Assembly (NCBI RefSeq): GCF_022662105.1
Contig: NZ_JAKMCP010000005.1
Location: 159,210-223,209, forward strand
DNA: 64,000 bases
Origin: Aestuariivivens sediminis
GTDB taxonomy: Bacteria; Bacteroidota; Bacteroidia; Flavobacteriales; Flavobacteriaceae
Direction of reading: 5' to 3'
Below the pieces are notes generated by a model. That model was not told the DNA's origin. It saw only the letters and a list, made by a program, of their open reading frames with translations, and did not search any database. The position numbers and the translations under genes were made by a program. Shown here piece by piece: positions 54,470-63,100 of this stretch (its first letter is position 1; each line of letters starts with the position of its first letter).

Positions 54470-55375
54470 ATGAAACTTACTATTTTAGGCTGCTATAGTG
54501 CGACACCAAGAACATTATCCAATACAACTTCACAAGTATTGGAAATAAACAATCATATGTTTTTAATCGATTGTGGAGAAGGAACTCAAGTGGAGTTACG
54601 TAGACATAAAATTAAGTTTAATCGCATCAAGCATATCTTTATTTCGCATCTTCATGGTGATCATTTTTTTGGTTTGGTAGGGTTGATTTCTACGTTTAGA
54701 CTGCTAGCAAGAGAAACGGAATTACATATTTATGGACCAAAAGGAATTAAGGAGATTGTTACACTTCAAATGAAATTAGCGGATTCCTGGACGAATTATC
54801 AACTTATTTTTCATGAATTAACCTCGAACGCATCCAAACTAATCTTTGAAGATGATTTGGTTGAAGTTCATACCATTCCTTTGGATCACCGAGTCTATAC
54901 CAATGGTTTTCTTTTCAAGGAAAAACCAGGAGATAGAAAACTTGATATTAAGGCTGTAGAAAACGCTAATATTGATGTAGCTTATTACAGAAAATTAAAG
55001 CAGGGTTCGGATGTAGTAAATGAAAAGGGGATACTCATAAAAAATGAATCAGTAACCTCTCAACCTAAAACCCCCAAAAGTTATGCCTTTTGTAGTGATA
55101 CTGCTTATAAAGAAGACATTGTACCAATAATTAAAGAGGCATCAGTATTGTATCATGAATCTACTTTTTTAGAAAAACATTCCAATTTAGCACTTATAAC
55201 AAAGCATTCTACTGCTAAACAAGCTGCAGCCATAGCGATGCAAGCTAATGTCGGCAAGTTGTTGCTCGGGCATTATTCTACAAGATATGATGGTTTAAAC
55301 AGCTTTAAAACGGAAGCAGAGGAAATATTTGATGATGTTGAATTGTGCGAGGACGGTAAGGTGTTTATGTTTTAG
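54470..55375 (+). CDS. rnz: Ribonuclease Z
   Basis: The 301-residue metallo-beta-lactamase-fold nuclease shows the zinc motif SHLHGDHFFGL, an early LIDCGEGTQVELRR, and later YAFCSDTAY, HESTFLE and LLLGHYSTRYDG. RNase Z cuts precursor tRNAs after the discriminator base to make mature 3' ends. Length and motif spacing are typical of the short bacterial form. The pdxH gene follows 27 bases after the stop, so they are probably co-transcribed. Confidence 0.95.
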   Translation: MKLTILGCYSATPRTLSNTTSQVLEINNHMFLIDCGEGTQVELRRHKIKFNRIKHIFISHLHGDHFFGLVGLISTFRLLARETELHIYGPKGIKEIVTLQMKLADSWTNYQLIFHELTSNASKLIFEDDLVEVHTIPLDHRVYTNGFLFKEKPGDRKLDIKAVENANIDVAYYRKLKQGSDVVNEKGILIKNESVTSQPKTPKSYAFCSDTAYKEDIVPIIKEASVLYHESTFLEKHSNLALITKHSTAKQAAAIAMQANVGKLLLGHYSTRYDGLNSFKTEAEEIFDDVELCEDGKVFMF

Positions 55376-55402
55376 AAAATTCCAGTAAATTGCATCACCA
55401 TT

Positions 55403-56050
55403 ATGGAAAACGATTTGAGCAACTATAGAAAGACGTATGAAAAAGGGGAACTTCGGTTAGCTGAGGTTCCTGAAAATCCCATGGAGTTATTCCAAAAATG
55501 GTTTTATGATATGGATAAATTTTTTCCAGAAGAGGAAAATAATGCCATGACGATTTCAACCATTGGATTGGATGGGTTTCCAAAAAATAGAGTCGTGTTG
55601 TTAAAGCGGTTTAACTTTGAAGGCTTTATATTTTTTACCAATTATAAAAGTGAAAAAGGAAAGGCCATTGATGCGAATTCAAATGTGTGTCTCTCCTTTT
55701 TTTGGCATAGGGCAGAACGCCAAATTGTAATTAAGGGAAAGGCCGAAAAAATTGCTGAAAATTTAAGTGATGGCTATTTCGAATCACGCCCTAGAGGAAG
55801 CCAATTGGGAGCTCTCGTTTCTAATCAGAGCGAAATTGTTAAAAGTAGATTGATTTTAGAAGAACAGCTTAAAGCTTTAGAGAAAGAGTATGAAGGGAAG
55901 GAGATACCACGGCCAAAACATTGGGGCGGTTATTTGGTTAGACCTGTTGAAATTGAATTTTGGCAAGGTCGCCCTAACCGATTGCATGATCGAATACGTT
56001 ACAAACTCAAACAAGACTATAACTGGCAGATAAATCGATTATCTCCCTAA
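55403..56050 (+). CDS. pdxH: Pyridoxamine 5'-phosphate oxidase
   Basis: The 215-residue FMN enzyme has GFPKNRVVLLKRF, FFTNYKSEKGKAID and SFFWHRAERQIVIKG (FMN-binding). It ends with the C-terminal signature EFWQGRPNRLHDRIRYK and WQINRLSP. It oxidises pyridoxine or pyridoxamine phosphate to pyridoxal phosphate in the cytosol. Length is normal (218 in E. coli). It lies downstream of rnz, the end of the pyr-rnz-pdxH run. Confidence 0.96.
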   Translation: MENDLSNYRKTYEKGELRLAEVPENPMELFQKWFYDMDKFFPEEENNAMTISTIGLDGFPKNRVVLLKRFNFEGFIFFTNYKSEKGKAIDANSNVCLSFFWHRAERQIVIKGKAEKIAENLSDGYFESRPRGSQLGALVSNQSEIVKSRLILEEQLKALEKEYEGKEIPRPKHWGGYLVRPVEIEFWQGRPNRLHDRIRYKLKQDYNWQINRLSP

Positions 56051-56215
56051 AAAAGCGTTTAAATACAACAATAGTGGCTATAAATTGTCATTTCATCGAT
56101 TAAAAACATATAATATCGTTTAAAAGCAAGTTTTTAATCGATTTTAACATTTTATTAACATCATCTTCGTAGTAGGCTTATAATTTTACAGAACCAAATC
56201 TAAATTTACCTACTT

Positions 56216-56710
56216 ATGAAGTTATTTAAACAACTGCCAGTGTTGGCAATGCTTGCTTTGTTTTGTTTTTCCTGCTCTACAGAAAATTTAGATAACGAAG
56301 CCGAAATATTGTCAAAAAGCTTGGTTACACCAGCTACAAAATCAATCGAAACTGAAATCTTAGAACTTATAAACGACCATAGGTTATCCCTTGGTTTGTC
56401 ACCTCTAAATGATATGAAAGTAGTGAAATCCGTTGCCTTTTCCCATACCGATTATATGGTGGATAAAAATGTGGTTTCTCATGACAATTTCTACAAGAGA
56501 AGCACTTATTTAAAAGAAAATGCAGGGGCTGTTAAAGTATCCGAAAATGTTGCCTATGGTTATACCTCAGCTCAATCTGTTGTTAATGCATGGATAAAGA
56601 GTGAAAGCCATAAAGCCAATATTGAGGGAGACTTTAGCAATTTTGACATTTCAGCAGAACAGAATAGTGAAGGCAACTGGTATTACACCAATATATTTAT
56701 AAAAAAATAA
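56216..56710 (+). CDS. CAP/SCP-domain lipoprotein
   Basis: The 164-residue protein has a lipoprotein signal (MKLFKQLPVLAMLALFCFSC, lipid-attached C20). A CAP domain follows (about 42-164) with ILELINDHRLSLGLSPLND, FSHTDYMV, SENVAYGY and WIKSESHKANIEG. The two histidines and glutamate of the family's pocket are visible (H in SHTDYM, E in SENVAY, H in SHKANI). Bacterial CAP proteins are exported and bind lipid or other ligands, but few have known roles. It is a single gene, ended by a strong symmetric terminator. Confidence 0.88.
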   Translation: MKLFKQLPVLAMLALFCFSCSTENLDNEAEILSKSLVTPATKSIETEILELINDHRLSLGLSPLNDMKVVKSVAFSHTDYMVDKNVVSHDNFYKRSTYLKENAGAVKVSENVAYGYTSAQSVVNAWIKSESHKANIEGDFSNFDISAEQNSEGNWYYTNIFIKK

Positions 56711-56825
56711 TACATTACTTTTTGGAGTAATTGACGCCATAACCTGTTTAATTGCTATTGATACGCATAAAATATTAAATGGGTTATATAATAACTTTAT
56801 TGTTATTGAATTTAGCTTTAGGTAT

Positions 56826-56855
56826 AAAATCCTCTCAGTTCTGAGAGGATTTTTT
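56826..56855. terminator. Symmetric intrinsic terminator after the CAP gene
   Basis: AAAATCCTCTCAG (56826-56838), loop TT, CTGAGAGGATTTT (56841-56853), then T-rich sequence. It is perfect and symmetric, so it could act in both directions, although it lies 116 bases after the CAP stop. Confidence 0.85.
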
Positions 56856-57197
56856 ATAGATGCAAATCCCTTTTTAATGTTTACCAATTATAACGACCTT
56901 TTCTGCCCTTATTAATCGTGCACAAACAAACAACCTGTATTGCTTTACTAACTGTGCGAAGTTTAACCGGTAGCATAGAGTTATCTCCAAAAAAAGGCTT
57001 TTAGGGTATGATATTAACAAAAATAGTATACGTTAATTGCATGTATTCGATTAAAATAAGCGAATATCAAAAATTGGTTCCGGATTTAAATTTAATAAGG
57101 ATTCTGTCTTTTAGTTCTGTTGCAACCAAGGAGATCACACGAAAAGGGTCATGTTAATGGCTAATATCATTTGTGAATAAACCTTATTCATCCAAAG
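56856..57197. other. Intergenic region without recognised content
   Basis: About 340 AT-rich bases lie between two terminators of convergent units. I see no tRNA, no recognisable small RNA and no open frame with protein-like composition. Confidence 0.4.
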
Positions 57198-57232
57198 AAA
57201 AAACCACCAGGAAACTAATCCTAGTGGTTTTT
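57198..57232 (-). terminator. Intrinsic terminator of the T9SS adhesin/SprF/OmpA unit
   Basis: Read on the minus strand, AAAAACCACTAGG is followed by an 8-base loop, then CCTGGTGGTTTTTT. The stem has one mismatch and a T-tract. It lies 34 bases past the stop of the OmpA-family gene. Confidence 0.85.
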
Positions 57233-57265
57233 CAATCACTGTTATTGAGTTTAACTTTATTGTGT

Positions 57266-59182
57266 TTATTGCATTTTAATAATGATGAATTCGGTACGTC
57301 TGTTCAACTGATGTTTGTTTTCCTCGCAGTTTACACTTCCGTCACATCCATTCGTCAATCTACGCTCTCCAAATCCTTCATGCGCCGTTATTCTAGATGA
57401 ATCTACACCATTGGAAATAAGGTATTCATACGTGGAATTTGCCCTATCAATAGATAACTTGTCGTTATAAGTCAATGTCCCTCTTGAATCGGTGTGGGAT
57501 TCTATACGAATTACCATACCAGGATAATCTTCGTTCATCAATTTAACAATCTTATCTAATTCTAAAGCAGCATCGGGACGAATATTATGTTTGTCGAAAT
57601 CGAAATAAATGATACCAAGATCCGCAAGTTTAACAACGTCCCTAACAGGAGTTAACTCCAGATCAACTGTAATTGTGGTAACTGTATCCTCAATTCCTTT
57701 CGAGGTGAAACTTTTGTTATCGTCTTCATACTTCTTTTGACTGGCTGTAATCTCATAATCCACATTTCTGTCTATATTGATCTCATAATAACCTTCCTTA
57801 TCAGTTTCCATATATGCAATTTGCTTACCATTACCATCCAGTAAAGTTATGATTGCATTTGGTACAGGCTTGTTGTTTACTATGTCTGTAACGGTCCCTT
57901 CGACATTCAGTAACGGTATGCGATTATACGCATAAATATCATCATCTCCTTGACCTCCAGATCGGTTGGAAGCAAAATATCCGGAAAGGCCATCAGGATT
58001 CATCGTAAATGAAAAATCATCTTTACTGGAGTTCACGGGTACACCGAGATTAATGACATCCACAATCTCACCGGCTTCATTGGCCACAGTTCCAAAAATA
58101 TCAAGTAAACCCAGGCCGACATGGCCATCTGAAGAAAAGAACAAACTTCCTTCATTATTAATAAATGGCATACCTTCAGAACCTTTGGTATTTACTGTTT
58201 CACCAAGGTTTTTAGGTTCACCTAATGTTCCATCATCGTTAATATCTACAACATAAATATCTGAAGCTCCATAACCTCCGGGGCGGTCCGAAGCGAAATA
58301 TAATTTTTTATTGTCAGGACTTAGGGCAGGGTGCTGGGTACTGAACTCTGAGTCGTTAATGGATAAATCTTCAATGTTGGTCCATGTGCTGTCCTTTAAT
58401 GTCGCTCTATAAATTTTTACCTGGTTGATTCCTTTGTCATTACTGTCATAAACATTATTAATAAAGCTATTTCTTGTAAAATACATACTCTTCCCGTCGT
58501 TGGAAATGGTTACCGGACCATCATGATAAATGGTATTAACGTCACCTTTTAATTTCGAAGTGTGGTCTGCAGGTTCCTTACGATCTTTATCTATAACGTA
58601 AACATCCAAAAAGGGTTGCTCATTCCAGCCATACAAACGTTTGATAGAAACACCTTCATCCCTTGTTGAGGCAAAGTAGATCTTACCATCATGTTCATAT
58701 GCACCAAAATCACTAAGCTTCGAATTGTGTTTAAATGTATTTAAGAAATACTGTTGTTTGGCATTAAATATATTGGTAATGAAATTGCCACGCTTCAAGA
58801 ATTTACTTTTATTTACGACACCTCCGGAATCTTTAAATCGTTGCATCCATTTTTCGGATTCGTCGTAATCTTCAATACCCCTCAAGGCCTGGGCGTAATT
58901 ATAGTAATATTCAATTGGAATATTTTCCTGACCAACAGCTTTCTTATAGTATTTAGCCGCATTCTTGGGATCACGCAATAGAGCATAGCAATCGGCCAAA
59001 CGACGAACAGCATAATCTTCGTTATATTTGTTTTCAATAAGTTCTTGATAAACCTCTGAAGCTTTTACAAAGGAAAACTTATTAAATAAAGTATCCGCTT
59101 TTTTCTGTTTTCCATATTGCGCAGAGGCCGTAAAACTCACCGTCAATAGGATACAAACTAATATGTAATTTTTTAATTTCAT
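57266..59182 (-). CDS. OmpA-family protein with TPR, PD40 and carboxypeptidase-regulatory-like domains (T9SS-associated)
   Basis: The 638-residue protein has a signal peptide (MKLKNYILVCILLTVSFTASAQ). TPR-like repeats follow (about 20-130), then a WD40-like PD40 beta-propeller (about 150-400, with repeated SPDNKKLYFASDRPGG-type blocks). Next is a CarboxypepD_reg-like domain (about 410-500, VEGTVTDIVNNKPVPNAIIT). The OmpA C-terminal domain (about 520-638) has FDFDKHNIRPDAALELDKIV and RIESHTDSRG. OmpA domains hold peptidoglycan, so the protein likely couples the neighbouring SprF-like barrel to the cell wall, as PorE does in P. gingivalis. An ATG 3 codons earlier is possible. It is third in the unit, 15 bases after the SprF-like stop. 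Confidence 0.88.
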   Translation of the reverse strand: MKLKNYILVCILLTVSFTASAQYGKQKKADTLFNKFSFVKASEVYQELIENKYNEDYAVRRLADCYALLRDPKNAAKYYKKAVGQENIPIEYYYNYAQALRGIEDYDESEKWMQRFKDSGGVVNKSKFLKRGNFITNIFNAKQQYFLNTFKHNSKLSDFGAYEHDGKIYFASTRDEGVSIKRLYGWNEQPFLDVYVIDKDRKEPADHTSKLKGDVNTIYHDGPVTISNDGKSMYFTRNSFINNVYDSNDKGINQVKIYRATLKDSTWTNIEDLSINDSEFSTQHPALSPDNKKLYFASDRPGGYGASDIYVVDINDDGTLGEPKNLGETVNTKGSEGMPFINNEGSLFFSSDGHVGLGLLDIFGTVANEAGEIVDVINLGVPVNSSKDDFSFTMNPDGLSGYFASNRSGGQGDDDIYAYNRIPLLNVEGTVTDIVNNKPVPNAIITLLDGNGKQIAYMETDKEGYYEINIDRNVDYEITASQKKYEDDNKSFTSKGIEDTVTTITVDLELTPVRDVVKLADLGIIYFDFDKHNIRPDAALELDKIVKLMNEDYPGMVIRIESHTDSRGTLTYNDKLSIDRANSTYEYLISNGVDSSRITAHEGFGERRLTNGCDGSVNCEENKHQLNRRTEFIIIKMQ

Positions 59183-59197
59183 GGGATGCATTTTTTA

Positions 59198-60118
59198 TTA
59201 GAAATATCTAGGTGATTTTAATTTATTACTCATAAACTTAAATTCATAGATCAACAATACCTCATGGGTTCCGTTCGTGTAGTTATTAATGTCTGAAATG
59301 GGCTTTTCATAAGCATAACCCACCCGTAATTGTCTCGACACTTGAAAATCCGCGAAACCTCCAAACGCACCTGTTGATTCATTCAATCGGTAAGAAGCAC
59401 CCAACCAAAACTTTTCATTAAACAAAAAGTTGGCTGTCATGTCGTAAGACAATGGTGCACCGTTTGTTGCTTTGATCAAATAGGATGGTTTAAACTTTAA
59501 CGTATTGCTCAGATTAAATACGTAACCCCCTGTAAAGTAATAGCTCAATCGCTCAAGGGCTTCGTAACCCTCATCGCGGTTTCGATCGGTATTTAATACA
59601 CGTGGAGCGGAAAGTCCAAGATACCATTTATTGGTACTCCAAAATACACCCAGTCCAACATTAGGACTCCATCGATCTTCTATACCACGAATGGTCGGAT
59701 CGAAGTTTTGTGATTGGCGAAAATCAGGATCCAAACTATAGCTTGTAAACCCGCCTTTAATACCAAAAGCCAATTTACCGTCTACCCCAGTCGGGATGCT
59801 ATAGGAGAAATCCCCATATAAATAGGAGAAGTTCTCAGGTCCCAAATCATCTTGTATAAACGATAAGCCTAAACCTATTCTATCATTTCGAAGTGGCGAA
59901 TGTATGGAAAACGTTTGTGTTATGGGCCCACCATCAAAGCCTACCCATTGGCTTCTGTGAAGGCCAACGATACTTAATGCTTCTCTACTACCTGCATAGG
60001 CAGGGTTTATAGAAATAGTATTGTACATGTACTGCGTGAATTGCGGCAATTGCTGTGCCAATCCAAGCGTACAACTTAACAACGCTATTGCGATTATGTG
60101 ATGTTTCATAAGTTTCAT
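59198..60118 (-). CDS. PorP/SprF family outer-membrane protein
   Basis: The 306-residue protein has a signal peptide (about 1-21, ending LGLAQ) and the family hallmark QLPQFTQYMYNTISINPAYAG directly after it. RSQWVGFDGGPITQTF and a barrel ending EVLLIYEFKF follow. PorP/SprF proteins are needed for surface display of large T9SS substrates, and each adhesin tends to have its own paralog encoded directly downstream. Here the adhesin gene lies upstream, separated by 11 bases, and the OmpA-family gene follows. This copy is therefore most likely the dedicated partner of the adjacent HYR-repeat adhesin. Confidence 0.92.
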   Translation of the reverse strand: MKLMKHHIIAIALLSCTLGLAQQLPQFTQYMYNTISINPAYAGSREALSIVGLHRSQWVGFDGGPITQTFSIHSPLRNDRIGLGLSFIQDDLGPENFSYLYGDFSYSIPTGVDGKLAFGIKGGFTSYSLDPDFRQSQNFDPTIRGIEDRWSPNVGLGVFWSTNKWYLGLSAPRVLNTDRNRDEGYEALERLSYYFTGGYVFNLSNTLKFKPSYLIKATNGAPLSYDMTANFLFNEKFWLGASYRLNESTGAFGGFADFQVSRQLRVGYAYEKPISDINNYTNGTHEVLLIYEFKFMSNKLKSPRYF

Positions 60119-60129
60119 AGGTTAAAGTT

Positions 60130-63100
60130 TTATTTGGTTCCTAAGTAAACTGGTCCAGTAAATGGAGGCAATCCACTATTTTCTAAGGTTATGATATAAT
60201 AATACGTTCCATTTGGGACAGTATCTGCATTACCAATGGATGATTTATGGGCTTGTCCTCTCCATTCTCCCATACCTTCACCAATAGAATAGTTTTTGCC
60301 GTCAAAGATTTGAGCGCCCCATCTATTAAAGATCTGGACTCTTATTTCAAAACCACAATCGGCAGTAATACCCGTAATATCAAAACTTTCATTATAAGTA
60401 TCATCATTAGGAGTAACAGCTTTGGATATTTCAATATCTTCAGAGCTACATGGGAATACAACACAGTCATCATTTATATTAATGGTTACTTCTGTTGTTT
60501 CCAAACATCCGGTCGGACTGGTATAAGTATATCGGAATACATAGTCGCCCAAGAAATCTTGATCTCCTGTAATATCCACTAAATTTGAAGGATCGAATAT
60601 AGTCCCATTAAAGTTGATGTTGTTCGTAACTCCTGAAACAAAGGTCCAGCTGGCATCATCATTGAAATCACTGATATAGTCATTTAAATTAATGTCTCCA
60701 TCATCTGAACATGCTTCATCTGAAATCTGATTTAAGAACTCATCAATTGTAACAGTCACGACTTGCTCATATACCGCAGTATTGTTGCATTCATCCGTCA
60801 CTTCCCAAGTTCTGATGATCTCATAACTTTCGGTAACATTAGTTGTATACATGGATGATTCCGAAAATACCACAGTTACGTTTTCTGAACAGTTATCCGC
60901 AAAGCCAAGTTCAGGTGCATCCGGAATAGCATCGCAGCTCACGTTAACTGAACTTGGGAATTCAGTTACTAATTCCGGTGCTTGATCGTCAATAACAGTG
61001 ATTATTTGCACTTGATCTTCCGCGGTATTACCACAGTTATCAATTAAACTCCACGTTCTTGTAATAATACGTTCATTCGGACAGTCACCTTCGGCGATGT
61101 CATCGACATAAGTAGCTGTTAATCCGTTTGAGCAATTATCGGCTTCATCGGTAACATCTCCTGTTATTGTTAAATCTTCATTATTATCCTCACAATTTAT
61201 AGTGATATCTACGGGTGCAGTGAACGTAGGCGCTATGTTATCAGAGATCGTAATGGTCTGTACCTGATCGGCAGCAGCGTTGCCACAGTTATCCGATAGG
61301 CTCCATGTTCTGGTGATGACAAAGGTCCCTTCACAAGTTCCGGCCACTGGATCGCTGTCCACATAGGTGGCCTGGAGGCCTGTAGAACAGTTATCAGCCT
61401 CGTCGGTTACGTCTCCTGTAAGCGACACATCGGTGTCGTAATTACAATCGGCATCGGTAAATATCTCAATATCTGCAGGCGCTGTAAATGTCGGTAGAAT
61501 ATTGTCTGATACGGTTATGGTCTGTACCTGATCGGCAGCAGCGTTGCCACAGTTATCCGATAGGCTCCATGTTCTGGTGATGACAAAGGTACCTTCACAA
61601 GTTCCGGCCACTGGATCGCTGTCCACATAAGTGGCCTGGATGCCTGTAGAACAGTTGTCGGCCTCGTCGGTCACGTCTCCGGTAAGCGACACATCGGTGT
61701 CGTAATTACAATCGGCATCGGTGAATATCTCAATATCTGCAGGCGCTGTAAATGTCGGTATTATATTGTCTGATACGGTTATGGTCTGTACCTGATCGGC
61801 AGCAGCGTTGCCACAGTTATCCGATAGGCTCCATGTTCTGGTGATGACAAAGGTCCCTTCACAAGTTCCGGCCACTGGATCGCTGTCCACATAGGTGGCC
61901 TGGATGCCTGTAGAACAGTTATCAGCCTCGTCGGTCACGTCTCCTGTAAGCGACACATCGGTGTCGTAATTACAATCGGCATCGGTGAATATCTCAATAT
62001 CTGCAGGCGCTGTAAATGTCGGTATTATATTGTCTGATACGGTTATGGTCTGCACCTGATCGGCAGCAGCGTTGCCACAGTTATCCGATAGGCTCCATGT
62101 TCTGGTGATGACAAAGGTCCCTTCACAAGTTCCGGCCACTGGATCGCTGTCCACATAAGTGGCCTGGATGCCTGTAGAACAGTTGTCGGCCTCGTCGGTT
62201 ACGTCTCCTGTAAGCGACACATCGGTGTCGTAATTACAATCGGCATCGGTAAATATCTCAATATCTGCAGGCGCTGTAAATGTCGGTAGAATATTGTCTG
62301 ATACGGTTATGGTCTGTACCTGATCGGCAGCAGCGTTGCCACAGTTATCCGATAGGCTCCATGTTCTGGTGATGACAAAGGTCCCTTCACAAGTTCCGGC
62401 CACTGGATCGCTGTCCACATAGGTGGCCTGGATGCCTGTAGAACAGTTATCAGCCTCGTCGGTCACGTCTCCTGTAAGCGACACATCGGTGTCGTAATTA
62501 CAATCGGCATCGGTGAATATCTCAATATCTGCAGGCGCTGTAAATGTCGGTAGAATATTGTCTGATACGGTTATGGTCTGCACCTGATCGGCAGCAGCGT
62601 TGCCACAGTTATCCGATAGGCTCCATGTTCTGGTGATGACAAAGGTCCCTTCACAAGTTCCGGCCACTGGATCGCTGTCCACATAGGTGGCCTGGATGCC
62701 TGTAGAACAGTTATCAGCCTCGTCGGTCACGTCTCCTGTAAGCGACACATCGGTGTCGTAATTACAATCGGCATCGGTGAATATCTCAATATCTGCAGGC
62801 GCTGTAAATGTTGGTAGAATATTGTCTGATACGGTTATGGTTTGTGTTTTTACCGTAGTATTATTACAGTCATCCTTTAACGTCCATGTTCTGGTAATCA
62901 CGAAAGTACCCTCGCAAGGACCGGCAGCAATTTGATCAGCATAGGTTGCCTGAATATTAGGAGAGCATTGATCTCCTTCATCGGTTACGTCACCCACAGT
63001 GTTCACAGAAACGTCATAGTTACAATCGATGTCCGTGTATATTTGTACGTCTGAAGGTACCGTAAATTCTGGAGCAACAGTATCTTGAATGGTGAAGGTA

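Noticed and set aside
54453..54470. TACATTTTG just before rnz as a promoter
   Set aside because: Its -7 element ends within 2 bases of the rnz ATG, so transcription would start inside the gene, and the spacing to the upstream TTTG is too long.
57173..57400. A 75-codon plus-strand frame at the end of the OmpA-family gene
   Set aside because: It spans the terminator hairpin and the complement of the conserved OmpA C-terminal domain.
61238..62821. The regularly spaced repeats resemble a repeat array such as CRISPR
   Set aside because: The units are 264 bases, contiguous without spacers, and continue an open reading frame as protein modules.
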